In this document: piece by piece, positions 1 to 8,495 of the stretch
Layout: the number at the start of each line of letters is the position of its first letter
Position numbering within the stretch: position 1 is the first letter of the stretch
Assembly (NCBI GenBank): GCA_003157775.1
Contig: PMKP01000359.1
Location: 7,404 to 47,611 of the forward strand
Origin: Myxococcales bacterium
Lineage (GTDB): Bacteria; Myxococcota_A; Polyangia; Fen-1088
Reading direction: 5' to 3'
DNA length: 40,208 nucleotides
The notes under the pieces: generated by a model
The model's database searches: none
What the model saw: only the letters and a program-made list of their open reading frames with translations
Told to the model about the DNA's origin: nothing
Translations under genes and position numbers: made by a program

Positions 1-1
1 G

Positions 2-844
2 CTTTGGTGCATGCTCGCCGCGGTCAGTGCGCGCACCTGGCGCGGGGTGCTGGTGACCGCTCTGCTGGTGGGGATTGCGGTCTCAGTCAAGTGGAGCGGC
101 GTCTTCATTGTCATTCCGGCCGTCGTGACCATGCTCTTGCTTGGCCGCGTGCGGTTCTGGTCTCTACTTATCTTCGCGGTGGTTCCCGTGGTGCAGACTG
201 CGGTTTGGCTGCTGGCGCTCCGGCTTTCCCACGAGCCCACTGACCTGGTGTCCCTGTGGCGTCTAGTCAAGGAGTTGGTGCTCCATCACGTCGAAATGAA
301 CCGCTCATCCAATCCGCTCAACTCGTCTTGGTACACCTGGCCGATTTTCTACCGCCCGGTGATTATCAAGAGCACCACGCACGGGGTATTTCGATACTAC
401 TCCTCCACCGTTGGCAACCCAGTCTTCTGGATTGCGGCTGACCTGTTTCTGGTGTGGTCGCTTATCCAGCTTGTCGCGCGCGCCACGGCCGGGGGCGGAG
501 GCATTCGCGCTCGCCTGGCAAGGCTGAAAGATTTTCTCGTGGGCAAGCCGGTGGGCAAGCCGATCCTGCTGACGCTGCTGGGATGGGCTGCGCTGCTTGC
601 TCCCTGGACGATTATTCGGAACAAGTTCTCGTTCACCCACTACTATCTGCCGTCCTATGGGTTTGCCTTGCTCATGCTGGGGGGGCTGGTGGCTTACTTT
701 GAGCGCAAGCGGCCGAGGACGGTGTTGGTATTTGTCGGCTTGGCGCTGCTGGTGGCCATCTGTCTCGCGCCGGTCTGGGGCGAATTCTCGCTAAGAGAGC
801 ACACGGCGAGTCGCCTTCTGTTCCCGCCCACCTGGCGCCCGTAG
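2..844 (+). CDS. PMT-family (dolichyl-phosphate-mannose type) protein O-mannosyltransferase, C-terminal part
   Basis: The reading frame is open to the left edge, so this is the 3' part of a larger gene (about 280 codons visible). The protein is almost entirely hydrophobic, with several membrane segments. It carries features of the C-terminal four-helix domain of PMT enzymes: SSWYTWPIFYRPV, then YYSSTVGNPVFW, then FTHYYLPSYGFALLMLGG. Family members move mannose from a polyprenyl-phosphate carrier to exported proteins at the outer face of the inner membrane. The catalytic acidic residues in the first loop lie outside the window, so activity cannot be judged. It converges with a second membrane glycosyltransferase 8 bases downstream, and a GT4 enzyme follows, which suggests an envelope glycosylation cluster. 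The family call is fairly secure; the acceptor is unknown. Confidence 0.75.
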   Translation, partial: LWCMLAAVSARTWRGVLVTALLVGIAVSVKWSGVFIVIPAVVTMLLLGRVRFWSLLIFAVVPVVQTAVWLLALRLSHEPTDLVSLWRLVKELVLHHVEMNRSSNPLNSSWYTWPIFYRPVIIKSTTHGVFRYYSSTVGNPVFWIAADLFLVWSLIQLVARATAGGGGIRARLARLKDFLVGKPVGKPILLTLLGWAALLAPWTIIRNKFSFTHYYLPSYGFALLMLGGLVAYFERKRPRTVLVFVGLALLVAICLAPVWGEFSLREHTASRLLFPPTWRP

Positions 845-852
845 CAGCAATC

Positions 853-2412
853 CTAGTTCTTGCGCAGGTAGAGGCTCATCGAACCGAAGCGCAGTGGGGA
901 CGCGTAGTGCTCAGATACAAGAGCCGCCAATCGGGGATAGTGGGCAATTTCAAAGTTGGGAACGGTTCCGTCAACGACAAGCTTGGGCGGGGCGCTGTCC
1001 AAGTCCTTCCAGAAGAGCCGCCAGGCTTCGGGGCGTTCCAGCGGGCGATTCATCTCTGGAGTCGCGCTGGCATGAACGTGCGCGGTTCCATAAATCCTGC
1101 CGGTCATGGGGTTGTTGTTCAAGAACCGCGTGGCAAAGACCCGACCACTGCGAAACGGAAGCATGGGTGAGCCCGCCCAAAGAAGAATCTCGTCTTGCGG
1201 GGTGGTGTTTCGGTGCACGTACTCGACCGCCCGATCGACGGCATCCTGGTCATCATTTCGGCGTGCCAGCAGCACGGAATTGGTCACGGCAAAACCGAGA
1301 CACCAGAGCACCACCAGAGCCGGCAGGGCACGACGGAGGATGCGCAGGCGGTCGGCCGGCACGCGGGTCAGGCCCCAGGCGCCCAGCAGGCAAACAAAGG
1401 GTGCGACTTGCAGGAAGTAGTGACCGTAGAAACGGCCGCCAATTTGATAACCGACTAGGGCGCCGGCAAGCAAGACTAGCAGGAACCGGAGCCGGTTTTT
1501 CTCCTCGGCAGCGCTATCGCGCCCTGCTCTCAGGGCAAGCAGGGCGGCGACGATCATGGGTAGCTGACTGAGCACTGTGCCGAAAATGCGCGCGAGGCGT
1601 TTGCCAATTGCCACGCGGGCGCTTCCCAATTTCACGTAGAAAAGGTTGTCCGCCACGGTCCACAGCCAGAGATCGCCAAGCGCTCCATGGGCCGAGAAAT
1701 ACGCGACCGTGAGCAGGTAGGGAATCACGAAGCCGACTCCGAGAAGCAAGAGGCCAAGCAGGGCGCGCGGGGAGAAACGTAGCGAAATGGCGAGATAGAG
1801 CGCGATGCCGCCCAGGATGCAGACGGCGTGCGTCCGATACAAGCTGGCGACCGCGAGGAGAAGGCCCGCAGCGAACAGCGCCCCCGGGGACAGGCGAAGC
1901 CGCTCCCGGGCGAGGACCCAGAGCCCCGCGAGGGTAAACAGATTCGCATAGGTTTCGGTGTTGGTCGCGATCGAGTCCTGGTAGACCCCGCTGAGAATGG
2001 AGCCGGTGAACAAGAATGCGGCCAGCACGCCGGCCTGTTGGCCGAGGAGGTGGGTTCCGATGGAAAACATCAGCAGGATGGACGCGAAGTCCACCGCGAT
2101 AGTCAGCAGCTTGACCGCGACCATATGGCCCGCACCGAACAGGCTGAACATCGCCGCGAAAGTGGCGTAGATGAGAGGAGGCTTGTTGTCCGCGGCCTCC
2201 GCATAGAGGACATGGCCGGCATTCATTTTCTGGGCGATGAGGGCGTAGGTGGTGTCGTCGCTGAGGAAGGTCCGCAAGAACACCGGCAGGGAACAAAGCA
2301 CAACTGCAAGCAGGCATCCCACTAGCACACGACGTGGCGCCTGCGCAGACCAGGAGCCGGGTTGGGCCGATGCTGCGTTGGTGCCCAGCAAGCTTTTCGC
2401 CAGTTGAAACAT
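853..2412 (-). CDS. GT39/PMT_2-like membrane glycosyltransferase
   Basis: This is a 519-residue polytopic membrane protein. A first membrane helix lies near residues 28-47. It is followed by a periplasmic loop with an acidic pair (FLSDDTTYALIAQKM) and an NKPPLIYATFA stretch. The DD-then-KPP arrangement is typical of the ArnT/PMT_2 superfamily, where the acidic residues in loop 1 are catalytic. About ten hydrophobic segments and a soluble C-terminal tail follow. These enzymes use a polyprenyl-phosphate sugar donor at the outer face of the inner membrane. It reads downstream of the GT4 gene with a 50-base gap, probably as one transcript. The ATG lacks a strong ribosome-binding site. Substrate and acceptor are not predictable. 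Confidence 0.75.
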   Translation of the reverse strand: MFQLAKSLLGTNAASAQPGSWSAQAPRRVLVGCLLAVVLCSLPVFLRTFLSDDTTYALIAQKMNAGHVLYAEAADNKPPLIYATFAAMFSLFGAGHMVAVKLLTIAVDFASILLMFSIGTHLLGQQAGVLAAFLFTGSILSGVYQDSIATNTETYANLFTLAGLWVLARERLRLSPGALFAAGLLLAVASLYRTHAVCILGGIALYLAISLRFSPRALLGLLLLGVGFVIPYLLTVAYFSAHGALGDLWLWTVADNLFYVKLGSARVAIGKRLARIFGTVLSQLPMIVAALLALRAGRDSAAEEKNRLRFLLVLLAGALVGYQIGGRFYGHYFLQVAPFVCLLGAWGLTRVPADRLRILRRALPALVVLWCLGFAVTNSVLLARRNDDQDAVDRAVEYVHRNTTPQDEILLWAGSPMLPFRSGRVFATRFLNNNPMTGRIYGTAHVHASATPEMNRPLERPEAWRLFWKDLDSAPPKLVVDGTVPNFEIAHYPRLAALVSEHYASPLRFGSMSLYLRKN

Positions 2413-2462
2413 CCGTCCAGACCGCCAGGTAGCCTAGCCCATCCCGACGGCGGCAAGCAATG

Positions 2463-3506
2463 TCATCGGTCAGACGCGAGGCTGCGGAGGATTTGCAGAT
2501 AGCGCGGCAGCACGGCCGCGATGGAGTACGCCGCCTGTACCCGCTGGCGCGCGCGGCCGCCCACCTGGGCGCGCAGCTCGGGATCCTTGATGAGGCGCAC
2601 GAGCTGCTCCTCCCAGTCAGCCTCGGTGTGAGGCAGGAAACCGTCGCTGCCGTCGGTGACCACCTCGCAGTTGGCCCCCACCGGCGAGGCCAGAGCAGGC
2701 CGGGCAAGGGCCATATACTGAATTAGCTTGAAGGCGCACTTGCCCCGCTCGTGCGGGCCGTCGGGCAGCGGCATCACGCCTACGTCAAGTCGAGCCAGAT
2801 CCTCGATCTCACTTTCGAGGCGCCAGGGCACGAACTCGGGCTGCAGGTCAGCTAGCTCCGAGGGTGGCCGCCGGTCGGAGATGACCAGGAAGCGGGCGCC
2901 GGTGCGGCGCAGGGCGCGTGCGATGGGCTTGCAGGCCAAGGCCAGGTGCCGATAGTTGCACGACATCCCGGTCCAGCCCACGACGACCTGGCGGTCGCGG
3001 GTTTTTCGGGCTGGCGGCACGGACCAGCGATCGGTGTCCACCGCGGTGGGGACGATAGTGGTCTTCTCCGGCGCTTCCGCGGTTTCGGCGAGAAAGCGGT
3101 TGCCCGCCACCACGTGGTCCACTAGCGCGACGGTGCGGCGCAACTTTTCGCGCCCACCCCAGTTGAGGTAGATGGCGTCGTCGAAATCGAACACTGACTT
3201 GCGCCCGCGCGCCGCTAGCTTTTCCAGAAACACCGTGGGTAGCTCGATCATGGGGCGCTGGAAGAACACGACATCGCTCGGCCGCAGATTGCGAAGCTGC
3301 GCCAGCCGGACCAGGACGACAAAGGGCACCAGAGGCCGGCGCCACGGGCCGACGGGGAAGCCAGGCAGCCAGTCGCCGTACACGCTGGGCACCGGGATGC
3401 GCAGGGCGCAATCCAGGCCCGTCGCGCCGAGCGCCCGCGCCACCGCCATCCCCCGGAATCGCGCCGCCGGGACGCGCTGGCCTTGCAGAAAAAAAACGAC
3501 TCGCAT
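2463..3506 (-). CDS. GT4-type glycosyltransferase
   Basis: This is a 347-residue soluble enzyme with two Rossmann-like halves. The N-terminus (MRVVFFLQGQR...ARFRGMAVARAL) is the usual GT4 beginning. The acceptor half has FQRP and FDFDDAIYLN. The donor half has VVVGWTGMSCNYRHL, then DVGVMPLPDGPHERGKCAFKLIQYMALARPALASPVG. The last segment is the nucleotide-sugar binding region of the GT4/glycosyl_trans_1 family. The frame is open about 58 codons further upstream, but that extension is Ser/Ala/Arg-rich with no family resemblance, so I take the ATG at 3506. The gene is divergent from the PEGA gene across 49 bases, and the GT39-like gene follows. The likely role is cytoplasmic building of a glycan for the envelope; the sugar is unknown. 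Confidence 0.8.
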   Translation of the reverse strand: MRVVFFLQGQRVPAARFRGMAVARALGATGLDCALRIPVPSVYGDWLPGFPVGPWRRPLVPFVVLVRLAQLRNLRPSDVVFFQRPMIELPTVFLEKLAARGRKSVFDFDDAIYLNWGGREKLRRTVALVDHVVAGNRFLAETAEAPEKTTIVPTAVDTDRWSVPPARKTRDRQVVVGWTGMSCNYRHLALACKPIARALRRTGARFLVISDRRPPSELADLQPEFVPWRLESEIEDLARLDVGVMPLPDGPHERGKCAFKLIQYMALARPALASPVGANCEVVTDGSDGFLPHTEADWEEQLVRLIKDPELRAQVGGRARQRVQAAYSIAAVLPRYLQILRSLASDR

Positions 3507-3511
3507 CGCGT

Positions 3512-3525
3512 ACGATCTTGATCGT
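3512..3525. promoter_or_regulatory. Perfect inverted repeat in divergent promoter region
   Basis: The arms ACGATC and GATCGT are separated by TT. The repeat lies in the 49-base gap between the divergent GT4 and PEGA genes, about 6 bases above the GT4 start. Position and symmetry suit an operator controlling one or both genes. No clear -35/-10 pair was recognised, so this is a candidate only. Confidence 0.3.
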
Positions 3526-3555
3526 CTCTGGCTAATGGCGCAATCATGGATAACC

Positions 3556-5025
3556 ATGAAATACTTGCTGAAGCTAGCCCTATTTATGACCTTCTGCCTG
3601 GGCGCTGCGGCGGGTGCTCCGGAGCGCGGGGCGTTGGCGCAGGAGCAGACCGCTGCAGACCCCGAACTGCAGGCAGCCAAGGCCCAATTCGAGGAGGCCC
3701 AGATCCTCTACTTGCGGGAGCAGTGGGACGACGCTGCGGCCAAGTTCCTGTCGGCCTACGAGAGAAAGCCGTTCAGCTCGTTTCTCTTCAACGCCGCGGT
3801 TGCGTTCGAGAAGGCCCAAAAACTGGACCGCGCCGTCGATCTCTTCCAACGCTATCTCGACAAGGATCCGCAAGCCCGCGATGCCGCCGAGGTCAAAACG
3901 CGCATCGAAAGCCTGAAGGCGCTGCTTGCGCCACCGCCTCCGGTAGCGCAAAAGACCGAGAACGCGCCTGCGCCTGCGGCGGTACTGCCCACTATCGGCC
4001 CCAAGGGTTTGGTGATCATCGAGTCCAAGCCGACCGGCGCCACTATCTACCTCAATGACAAGTCCAAAGGGACGTTCGCCACCACCCCGTGGCAGGGCTC
4101 GCTGGAGCCGAAGCCGGTGAAGTTGCTCTTTGAAGCCAAGGGGTTCAAGCCGGAAGAGCGAGAGATCAGCCCACGCACCGACAAAGTGGTAGAGCTCTAC
4201 ATCGCGCTATCCGAACAGCACTTCCTGGGGTGGATCGAGGTCATCGCCAACGTGCCCGGCGCCGACGTGTTCATCGATCGACAGGACATCGGCGCCATCG
4301 GCAAGACGCCATACACGGGACACCTGAAGCCGGGCAAGCACACCGTGTGGGTAGCGAGGTCTGGGTACCAGACCGGTCAGAAGGAGATCGTCGTCGAGCC
4401 GGGTACCGCAACCACGCACACGATTACGCTTGAGACCGTCGAGTACGCCGTGCTCAAGGCGGGTGGCGTGGATAGTCAAGGCGCGCGTCTCATGGTGGAT
4501 GGAACTGTGGCCTGCGCCATGCCCTGCGAGCATCAGCTCAAGCCGGGCGAACATCAGATTGTCGTTCAGAAGGAAGGGATGGAGGCATACAAGGACAAGC
4601 TAGTGGTCGGCCGCGCGGATGAGACGATGCTGGATCTGAAGTTTTCGCCCAAGCCCCCCAGGATGAAGGCATGGACCTATGCCGTCCTCTCGGCCTTGTC
4701 GTTCGGCGGCGGCATCTACTTGGGCGTGAAGGGCGGCGAAATCAAGGACCAGATCGACAGCGACGTAGCGAACCCTGCCAAGCTCACCAACAGCAACGAT
4801 TCGCGCCGGAACACCGGGAAGTGGTACTACATTGGCGCCGACATGGCGCTCGGAGTGGGGGCGCTGACCGGGCTGTTGTCGCTGTGGAATTTCCTCGAAT
4901 CGGGGCCACCCAGCACGGCCAACGTCAAGAAGGTCAACCTGGCCGGGCCCGAGCCGAAACAGGTAAGCCTGGTGCCCTTCGGATTGCCAGGCGGCGCTGG
5001 GCTTTCTGCCACGGGGAGGTTCTAA
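3556..5025 (+). CDS. Exported TPR/PEGA-domain protein
   Basis: This is a 489-residue protein. The start is set by the signal peptide MKYLLKLALFMTFCLGAAAG; the longer frame upstream (from 3172) has no resemblance to coding sequence. Residues about 35-120 form TPR-like helices (FLSAYERKPFSSFLFNAAVAFEKAQKLDRAVDLFQRYL pattern, as in YbgF/TPR proteins), followed by a Pro-rich linker. Three PEGA-type beta repeats follow at about 150-225, 230-295 and 300-360, with features such as VIIESKPTGATIYLN, GADVFIDRQDIGAIGKTPY and GARLMVDGTVACAMPCEHQL. Two hydrophobic stretches near the C-terminus may be membrane segments. PEGA domains occur in surface and cell-wall proteins. Only one base separates it from the next gene, so the two are probably co-transcribed. 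The precise function is unknown. Confidence 0.8.
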   Translation: MKYLLKLALFMTFCLGAAAGAPERGALAQEQTAADPELQAAKAQFEEAQILYLREQWDDAAAKFLSAYERKPFSSFLFNAAVAFEKAQKLDRAVDLFQRYLDKDPQARDAAEVKTRIESLKALLAPPPPVAQKTENAPAPAAVLPTIGPKGLVIIESKPTGATIYLNDKSKGTFATTPWQGSLEPKPVKLLFEAKGFKPEEREISPRTDKVVELYIALSEQHFLGWIEVIANVPGADVFIDRQDIGAIGKTPYTGHLKPGKHTVWVARSGYQTGQKEIVVEPGTATTHTITLETVEYAVLKAGGVDSQGARLMVDGTVACAMPCEHQLKPGEHQIVVQKEGMEAYKDKLVVGRADETMLDLKFSPKPPRMKAWTYAVLSALSFGGGIYLGVKGGEIKDQIDSDVANPAKLTNSNDSRRNTGKWYYIGADMALGVGALTGLLSLWNFLESGPPSTANVKKVNLAGPEPKQVSLVPFGLPGGAGLSATGRF

Positions 5026-5026
5026 G

Positions 5027-6430
5027 ATGCGACGGACAATGCTTGCGTCCTCTGTCCTGGCGCTCGCGGGCGGTTGCATGCCCGGCGATTTCGGTGCCGC
5101 ACTCGACAAGGCACCGGTGCAGGTCATGGGCGCGCCCGACGGCTTCGGGTCTAGCGCGGACCTCACTCTTTTGCCCCTGCCCCCACCTGCGGACCCCAAC
5201 CGACCCAACCTGGCGGCACGTCTGCTCTTCGCGGGAACCGACGCTGCAAGCGTGGCCCTGGCGGATTTTGACGGCGATGGTAAGCCCCAGGTTCAGGCTG
5301 TGAGCGGCGACAAGTTCGACACCCTCCTGGGCCTGGATCCCAGCCAGCCCGGACAGGGCATCTCCAGCGCGGCCCGGCTGATCGGTTCGACCGCAGTAGG
5401 CAGTGCCGCGGCCGAAATCATTGTGCTCGGCATGCCGAATCTCGGCTCCTCACTCGGGCAAGGGACGGTTGCGTTCCTCACGCTGGGCGTGGATGCCAGC
5501 GGTAACGCGGACTTCGAGAGTGCCGGCAACCTGCGATACGGATTGTCCACTGAAAGCCAGTTTGGCTTGGTAGTTGCTAGCGGGCGAGTGACCCAGGCTG
5601 CAGCCGATGAGGCGATTGTGGTGTCCGACAGTGGGGTTCACGTGCTGGGCTTCCCCACCGGCGACGTGGTTTCGAATGCCAGTTGCGCTCTCGTCACGCC
5701 GGGGCCCCAGAATATCTACCGGTCGCTCGCGGTTGGGAATTTTCTGCTTGACTCCGACGGCGGCACTAGACAGGAAATCGCCGTCGGACTGGCAAACACC
5801 GGAGGGACCGCACCCGGACGCGTGGTCATCCTCCAGTACAACGCGGGCGCCGTCGGGCTGTCTTGCCCGATCGAGCTATCGGTTCCCGGCGGCAATTCGC
5901 CTGGATTCGGCACGGCGCTGGCGGTGGTGCCGCACCTGAACGGGGATGGCATGGCCGATCTGGTTGTTGGCGCGCCGCCTGATCATGCATATCTTTTCCA
6001 CAGCCCCCTCAACGGCACCACGTTGACCAACACGTTCACCCGTAGCGACCCCAGCTTGCAGTTCGGACAGCGGCTGGCGCTGGTTCACATCGAGGCCGAC
6101 GGCACGCAGCAGGGGATTGCAATCACCGCCTTGCAGGCCAACCTGGGCAGCACCAAGAACGCCGAGCAGGTGCTTGTGTACAAGCTCAATGGCGACGGCA
6201 TAACCCCGGTCGCCGTCGTCGACGACAGTGCCCTGACTGTCACTGGCAACACGGACTTCGGCCTGGCCGAACTGGAGTTCAACAGCAGCCTCGCCTGCGC
6301 CAAGGGCCAGGTCGCGCGCGTCCTGGTGGCGGGCGCCGACGCGGGCATTTTCACGTTCTTCCGCTTGGCAGGCCCGGTTGCCCCGACGACGGTCCTCGCG
6401 CCTGACCCGCGCTGCTTCGCCCAGAAATGA
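5027..6430 (+). CDS. FG-GAP/integrin-alpha-like repeat lipoprotein
   Basis: This is a 467-residue exported lipoprotein candidate. MRRTMLASSVLALAGGC ends in a lipobox-like LAGGC, with Cys at residue 17. Repeats with calcium-binding style loops follow: DFDGDGKPQVQAVSG near residue 80 and HLNGDGMADLVVGAPPDHAYLF near 305. These are typical of FG-GAP/VCBS beta-propeller proteins. A GGGGAGG-type ribosome-binding site lies just before the preceding stop codon, and the ATG comes one base after that stop, so translation is probably coupled to the PEGA protein. The two may act together at the cell surface. It converges with hemH with only 3 bases between stops. Confidence 0.75.
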   Translation: MRRTMLASSVLALAGGCMPGDFGAALDKAPVQVMGAPDGFGSSADLTLLPLPPPADPNRPNLAARLLFAGTDAASVALADFDGDGKPQVQAVSGDKFDTLLGLDPSQPGQGISSAARLIGSTAVGSAAAEIIVLGMPNLGSSLGQGTVAFLTLGVDASGNADFESAGNLRYGLSTESQFGLVVASGRVTQAAADEAIVVSDSGVHVLGFPTGDVVSNASCALVTPGPQNIYRSLAVGNFLLDSDGGTRQEIAVGLANTGGTAPGRVVILQYNAGAVGLSCPIELSVPGGNSPGFGTALAVVPHLNGDGMADLVVGAPPDHAYLFHSPLNGTTLTNTFTRSDPSLQFGQRLALVHIEADGTQQGIAITALQANLGSTKNAEQVLVYKLNGDGITPVAVVDDSALTVTGNTDFGLAELEFNSSLACAKGQVARVLVAGADAGIFTFFRLAGPVAPTTVLAPDPRCFAQK

Positions 6431-6433
6431 GGG

Positions 6434-7405
6434 CTAGACCCAGTCACGATCGCGCGCGGTGGAGACCAGCAACGTTGCCAGCCCCGAAATAAAAGCGGGA
6501 TGGTAGCCCACGGCCCGCGCTCGGGCGAAGCTGATGATCCCTCGCGCCGCGGCCCGCTCGCGGTACAGGATATCGATTTCCTGCAGCGTCTCCAGATGCT
6601 CGCCGGTGAAGGAAACCGGAACCAGGACCACGGCTCGGTGGCCCGCGGCAGCCAGGGCGTCGAGCGCCTCTTCCGTGGTGGGCGCAAGCCAGCGCTGCCG
6701 GCCCACACGGCTTTGAAAGGCGAGTTGCGATCGGCTCTCCAGACCGAGCCGCCGGGTGACCGCGGCCACAGTCGAGCGGACATCGTCAAGATAGGGATCG
6801 CCGCGGCGGATGTAGTCTACCGGGAGGCCATGCGCGGAAAACAGCACCGGGGCCGTCGCACGCTCCAGCTCTGGCAGTTGCCCCAAGGCCTCGGTTATGC
6901 GGTCGCACAGGGCCTCGATGTAGCCTGGGGCAGTGGCGTATCCCTCGACGCGCGCCGTGGCGATGCCTGCTAAGGCGGCTTCAATGGTGCGGAACGCTGA
7001 TCCGCTGGTCGTTCTCGATCGATGGGGATAAAGCGGCAAGAGCAGCGCCCGTGTGATGCCGTCGGCTCGCATGGCCGCTGCAGTTTCGGCGGGAAAGGGG
7101 TGCCAGTAGCTCATGGCCAGGTACGGCTGAGCCGCTACGCCCGCCGCGGCCATGGCTCTGATCACCGCCTGCACCTGAGCCAGTGATTCATCACGGATGG
7201 GTGACCGCCCGCCGATCTGGGCGTACGCGGACCGCGAGAAAGCGGCCCGGCGGTGCGCGATGAGGCGCGCCAACAGCGGCTGCACAGGCCGCGCCCACCA
7301 GCCTAACTGGATGAGGTCGGGATCGGCGAACAGGTTGCGCAAGAACGGCTCCACCGCCGCCAGCGAATCCGGGCCTCCCAGGTTGAGGGCAACGACGCCA
7401 AGCAC
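6434..7405 (-). CDS. hemH: Ferrochelatase
   Basis: This 323-residue cytoplasmic or membrane-associated enzyme inserts ferrous iron into the porphyrin, the last step of haem synthesis. The N-terminus VVALNLGGPDSLAAVEPFL matches the family. The two key motifs are LFSAHGLP, with the metal-binding His at about residue 192, and SFTGEHLETLQEID, with the catalytic Glu at about 269. GGRSPI and LPLYPHRS are also family landmarks. Length is normal. The start is GTG at 7405; a nearby ATG is out of frame. It lies 17 bases after hemE, as part of one haem operon. Coproporphyrin-type and protoporphyrin-type enzymes cannot be told apart by eye here, and no hemG/hemY-type oxidase is present in the window. Confidence 0.95.
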   Translation of the reverse strand: MLGVVALNLGGPDSLAAVEPFLRNLFADPDLIQLGWWARPVQPLLARLIAHRRAAFSRSAYAQIGGRSPIRDESLAQVQAVIRAMAAAGVAAQPYLAMSYWHPFPAETAAAMRADGITRALLLPLYPHRSRTTSGSAFRTIEAALAGIATARVEGYATAPGYIEALCDRITEALGQLPELERATAPVLFSAHGLPVDYIRRGDPYLDDVRSTVAAVTRRLGLESRSQLAFQSRVGRQRWLAPTTEEALDALAAAGHRAVVLVPVSFTGEHLETLQEIDILYRERAAARGIISFARARAVGYHPAFISGLATLLVSTARDRDWV

Positions 7406-7422
7406 CTTTTCATCCTGTGCGT

Positions 7423-8445
7423 CTACTCGCCCCGCACGGCGCGGACCAGGGCTTCGACATTCTCGACGGGGGTGTCCGGATAGATACCGTGCCCCAGGTT
7501 GAAGATGTGACCGCGGCCTGCCCCGCGGCGGACCACGTCGGCGGCCTGGCGTGCAATCCGCTCAACCGGGCCCAGGAGAACCGCCGGATCGAGGTTGCCT
7601 TGCACGGCCGCATGCGCCGCGCCTCCCAGCGCGAGCCGTGCCCGCGCCTGGTCGAGAGGCAGGCGCCAATCGATCCCGTACACGTCGGCACCCACGCCCG
7701 CGATGCGTTCCAGAATGGTCGTTGCTCCGTTGGGAAAATAGATGACGGGCACGCCGCTCGCCTTGACCGCCGCCACCAGGCTCGCGGTCGGTTCGGCCAC
7801 AAACTCGTCCCATTCCTCGGGAGAGACCACCCCGAGCCACGAGTCGAAGATCTGGATGGCCTGAGCGCCTGCCGCCACCTGAGCCAGGAGATAGGCGCGG
7901 GTGGCACTTTCGATCAGCTCCAAAAGGCGGTGGGCCGTGTCCGGATCCCGATAGAAAAGCTTCTTGGTCTCAACGAAGCGCTGCGAGGTCCTGCCCTCGA
8001 TGGCGTAGGTCGCGGTGGTGAACGGCGCGCCTGCGAATCCAATGAGCGGCGTCTCGCCGAGCTGCGGGCGCAGCAGCCGGATGGCTTCCAGGACGAATGG
8101 CGTGCGTTCCCAAGGATCGAAGGGCGCCAGCCGGGCCAGGTCGGCGGCGCTCCGCACCGGTGGCGCGAGGGTGGGACCGTCTTCGCTGAAGCTAACCGCC
8201 TGCCCCATGGCTTGCAGGGGTATGAGGAGGTCGGAGAACACAATCGCTGCGTCGAAGGCAAAGCGCCGGATGGGCTGCATGGTCACCTCGGCGGCCAGTC
8301 GCGGCGTCTTGCACAGTTCGAGGAAGGTGACGTTCTGGCGGACCTCCCGGTATTCCGGGAGGTAGCGGCCAGCCTGGCGCATCAACCAGAGGGGCGGCCG
8401 CGGCGTGGGTTCGCCGCGGCAGGCATCGAGGAACAAGGAACCCAT
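7423..8445 (-). CDS. hemE: Uroporphyrinogen decarboxylase
   Basis: This 340-residue cytosolic enzyme removes four acetate carboxyls from uroporphyrinogen III to give coproporphyrinogen III. Diagnostic motifs are PLWLMRQAGRYLPEYREVR near residue 20 and FDAAIVFSDLLIPLQAMG near 65, which holds the catalytic Asp. GFAGAPFTTATYAIEG near 145 and GADVYGIDWRLPLDQAR near 255 also match. The length matches the family. It is the first gene of a hemE-hemH pair and is divergent from the quinone oxidoreductase across 50 bases. Confidence 0.96.
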   Translation of the reverse strand: MGSLFLDACRGEPTPRPPLWLMRQAGRYLPEYREVRQNVTFLELCKTPRLAAEVTMQPIRRFAFDAAIVFSDLLIPLQAMGQAVSFSEDGPTLAPPVRSAADLARLAPFDPWERTPFVLEAIRLLRPQLGETPLIGFAGAPFTTATYAIEGRTSQRFVETKKLFYRDPDTAHRLLELIESATRAYLLAQVAAGAQAIQIFDSWLGVVSPEEWDEFVAEPTASLVAAVKASGVPVIYFPNGATTILERIAGVGADVYGIDWRLPLDQARARLALGGAAHAAVQGNLDPAVLLGPVERIARQAADVVRRGAGRGHIFNLGHGIYPDTPVENVEALVRAVRGE

Positions 8446-8495
8446 GGCGCAGTTTTACCACTTGTGCCCAAAAGACCGATGCTAAGTTCCAACCC

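Noticed and set aside
853-2707. 397-codon minus-strand frame overlapping the GT39-like gene
   Set aside because: It is Arg/Pro-rich and out of frame with the membrane protein, which has clear helices and motifs.
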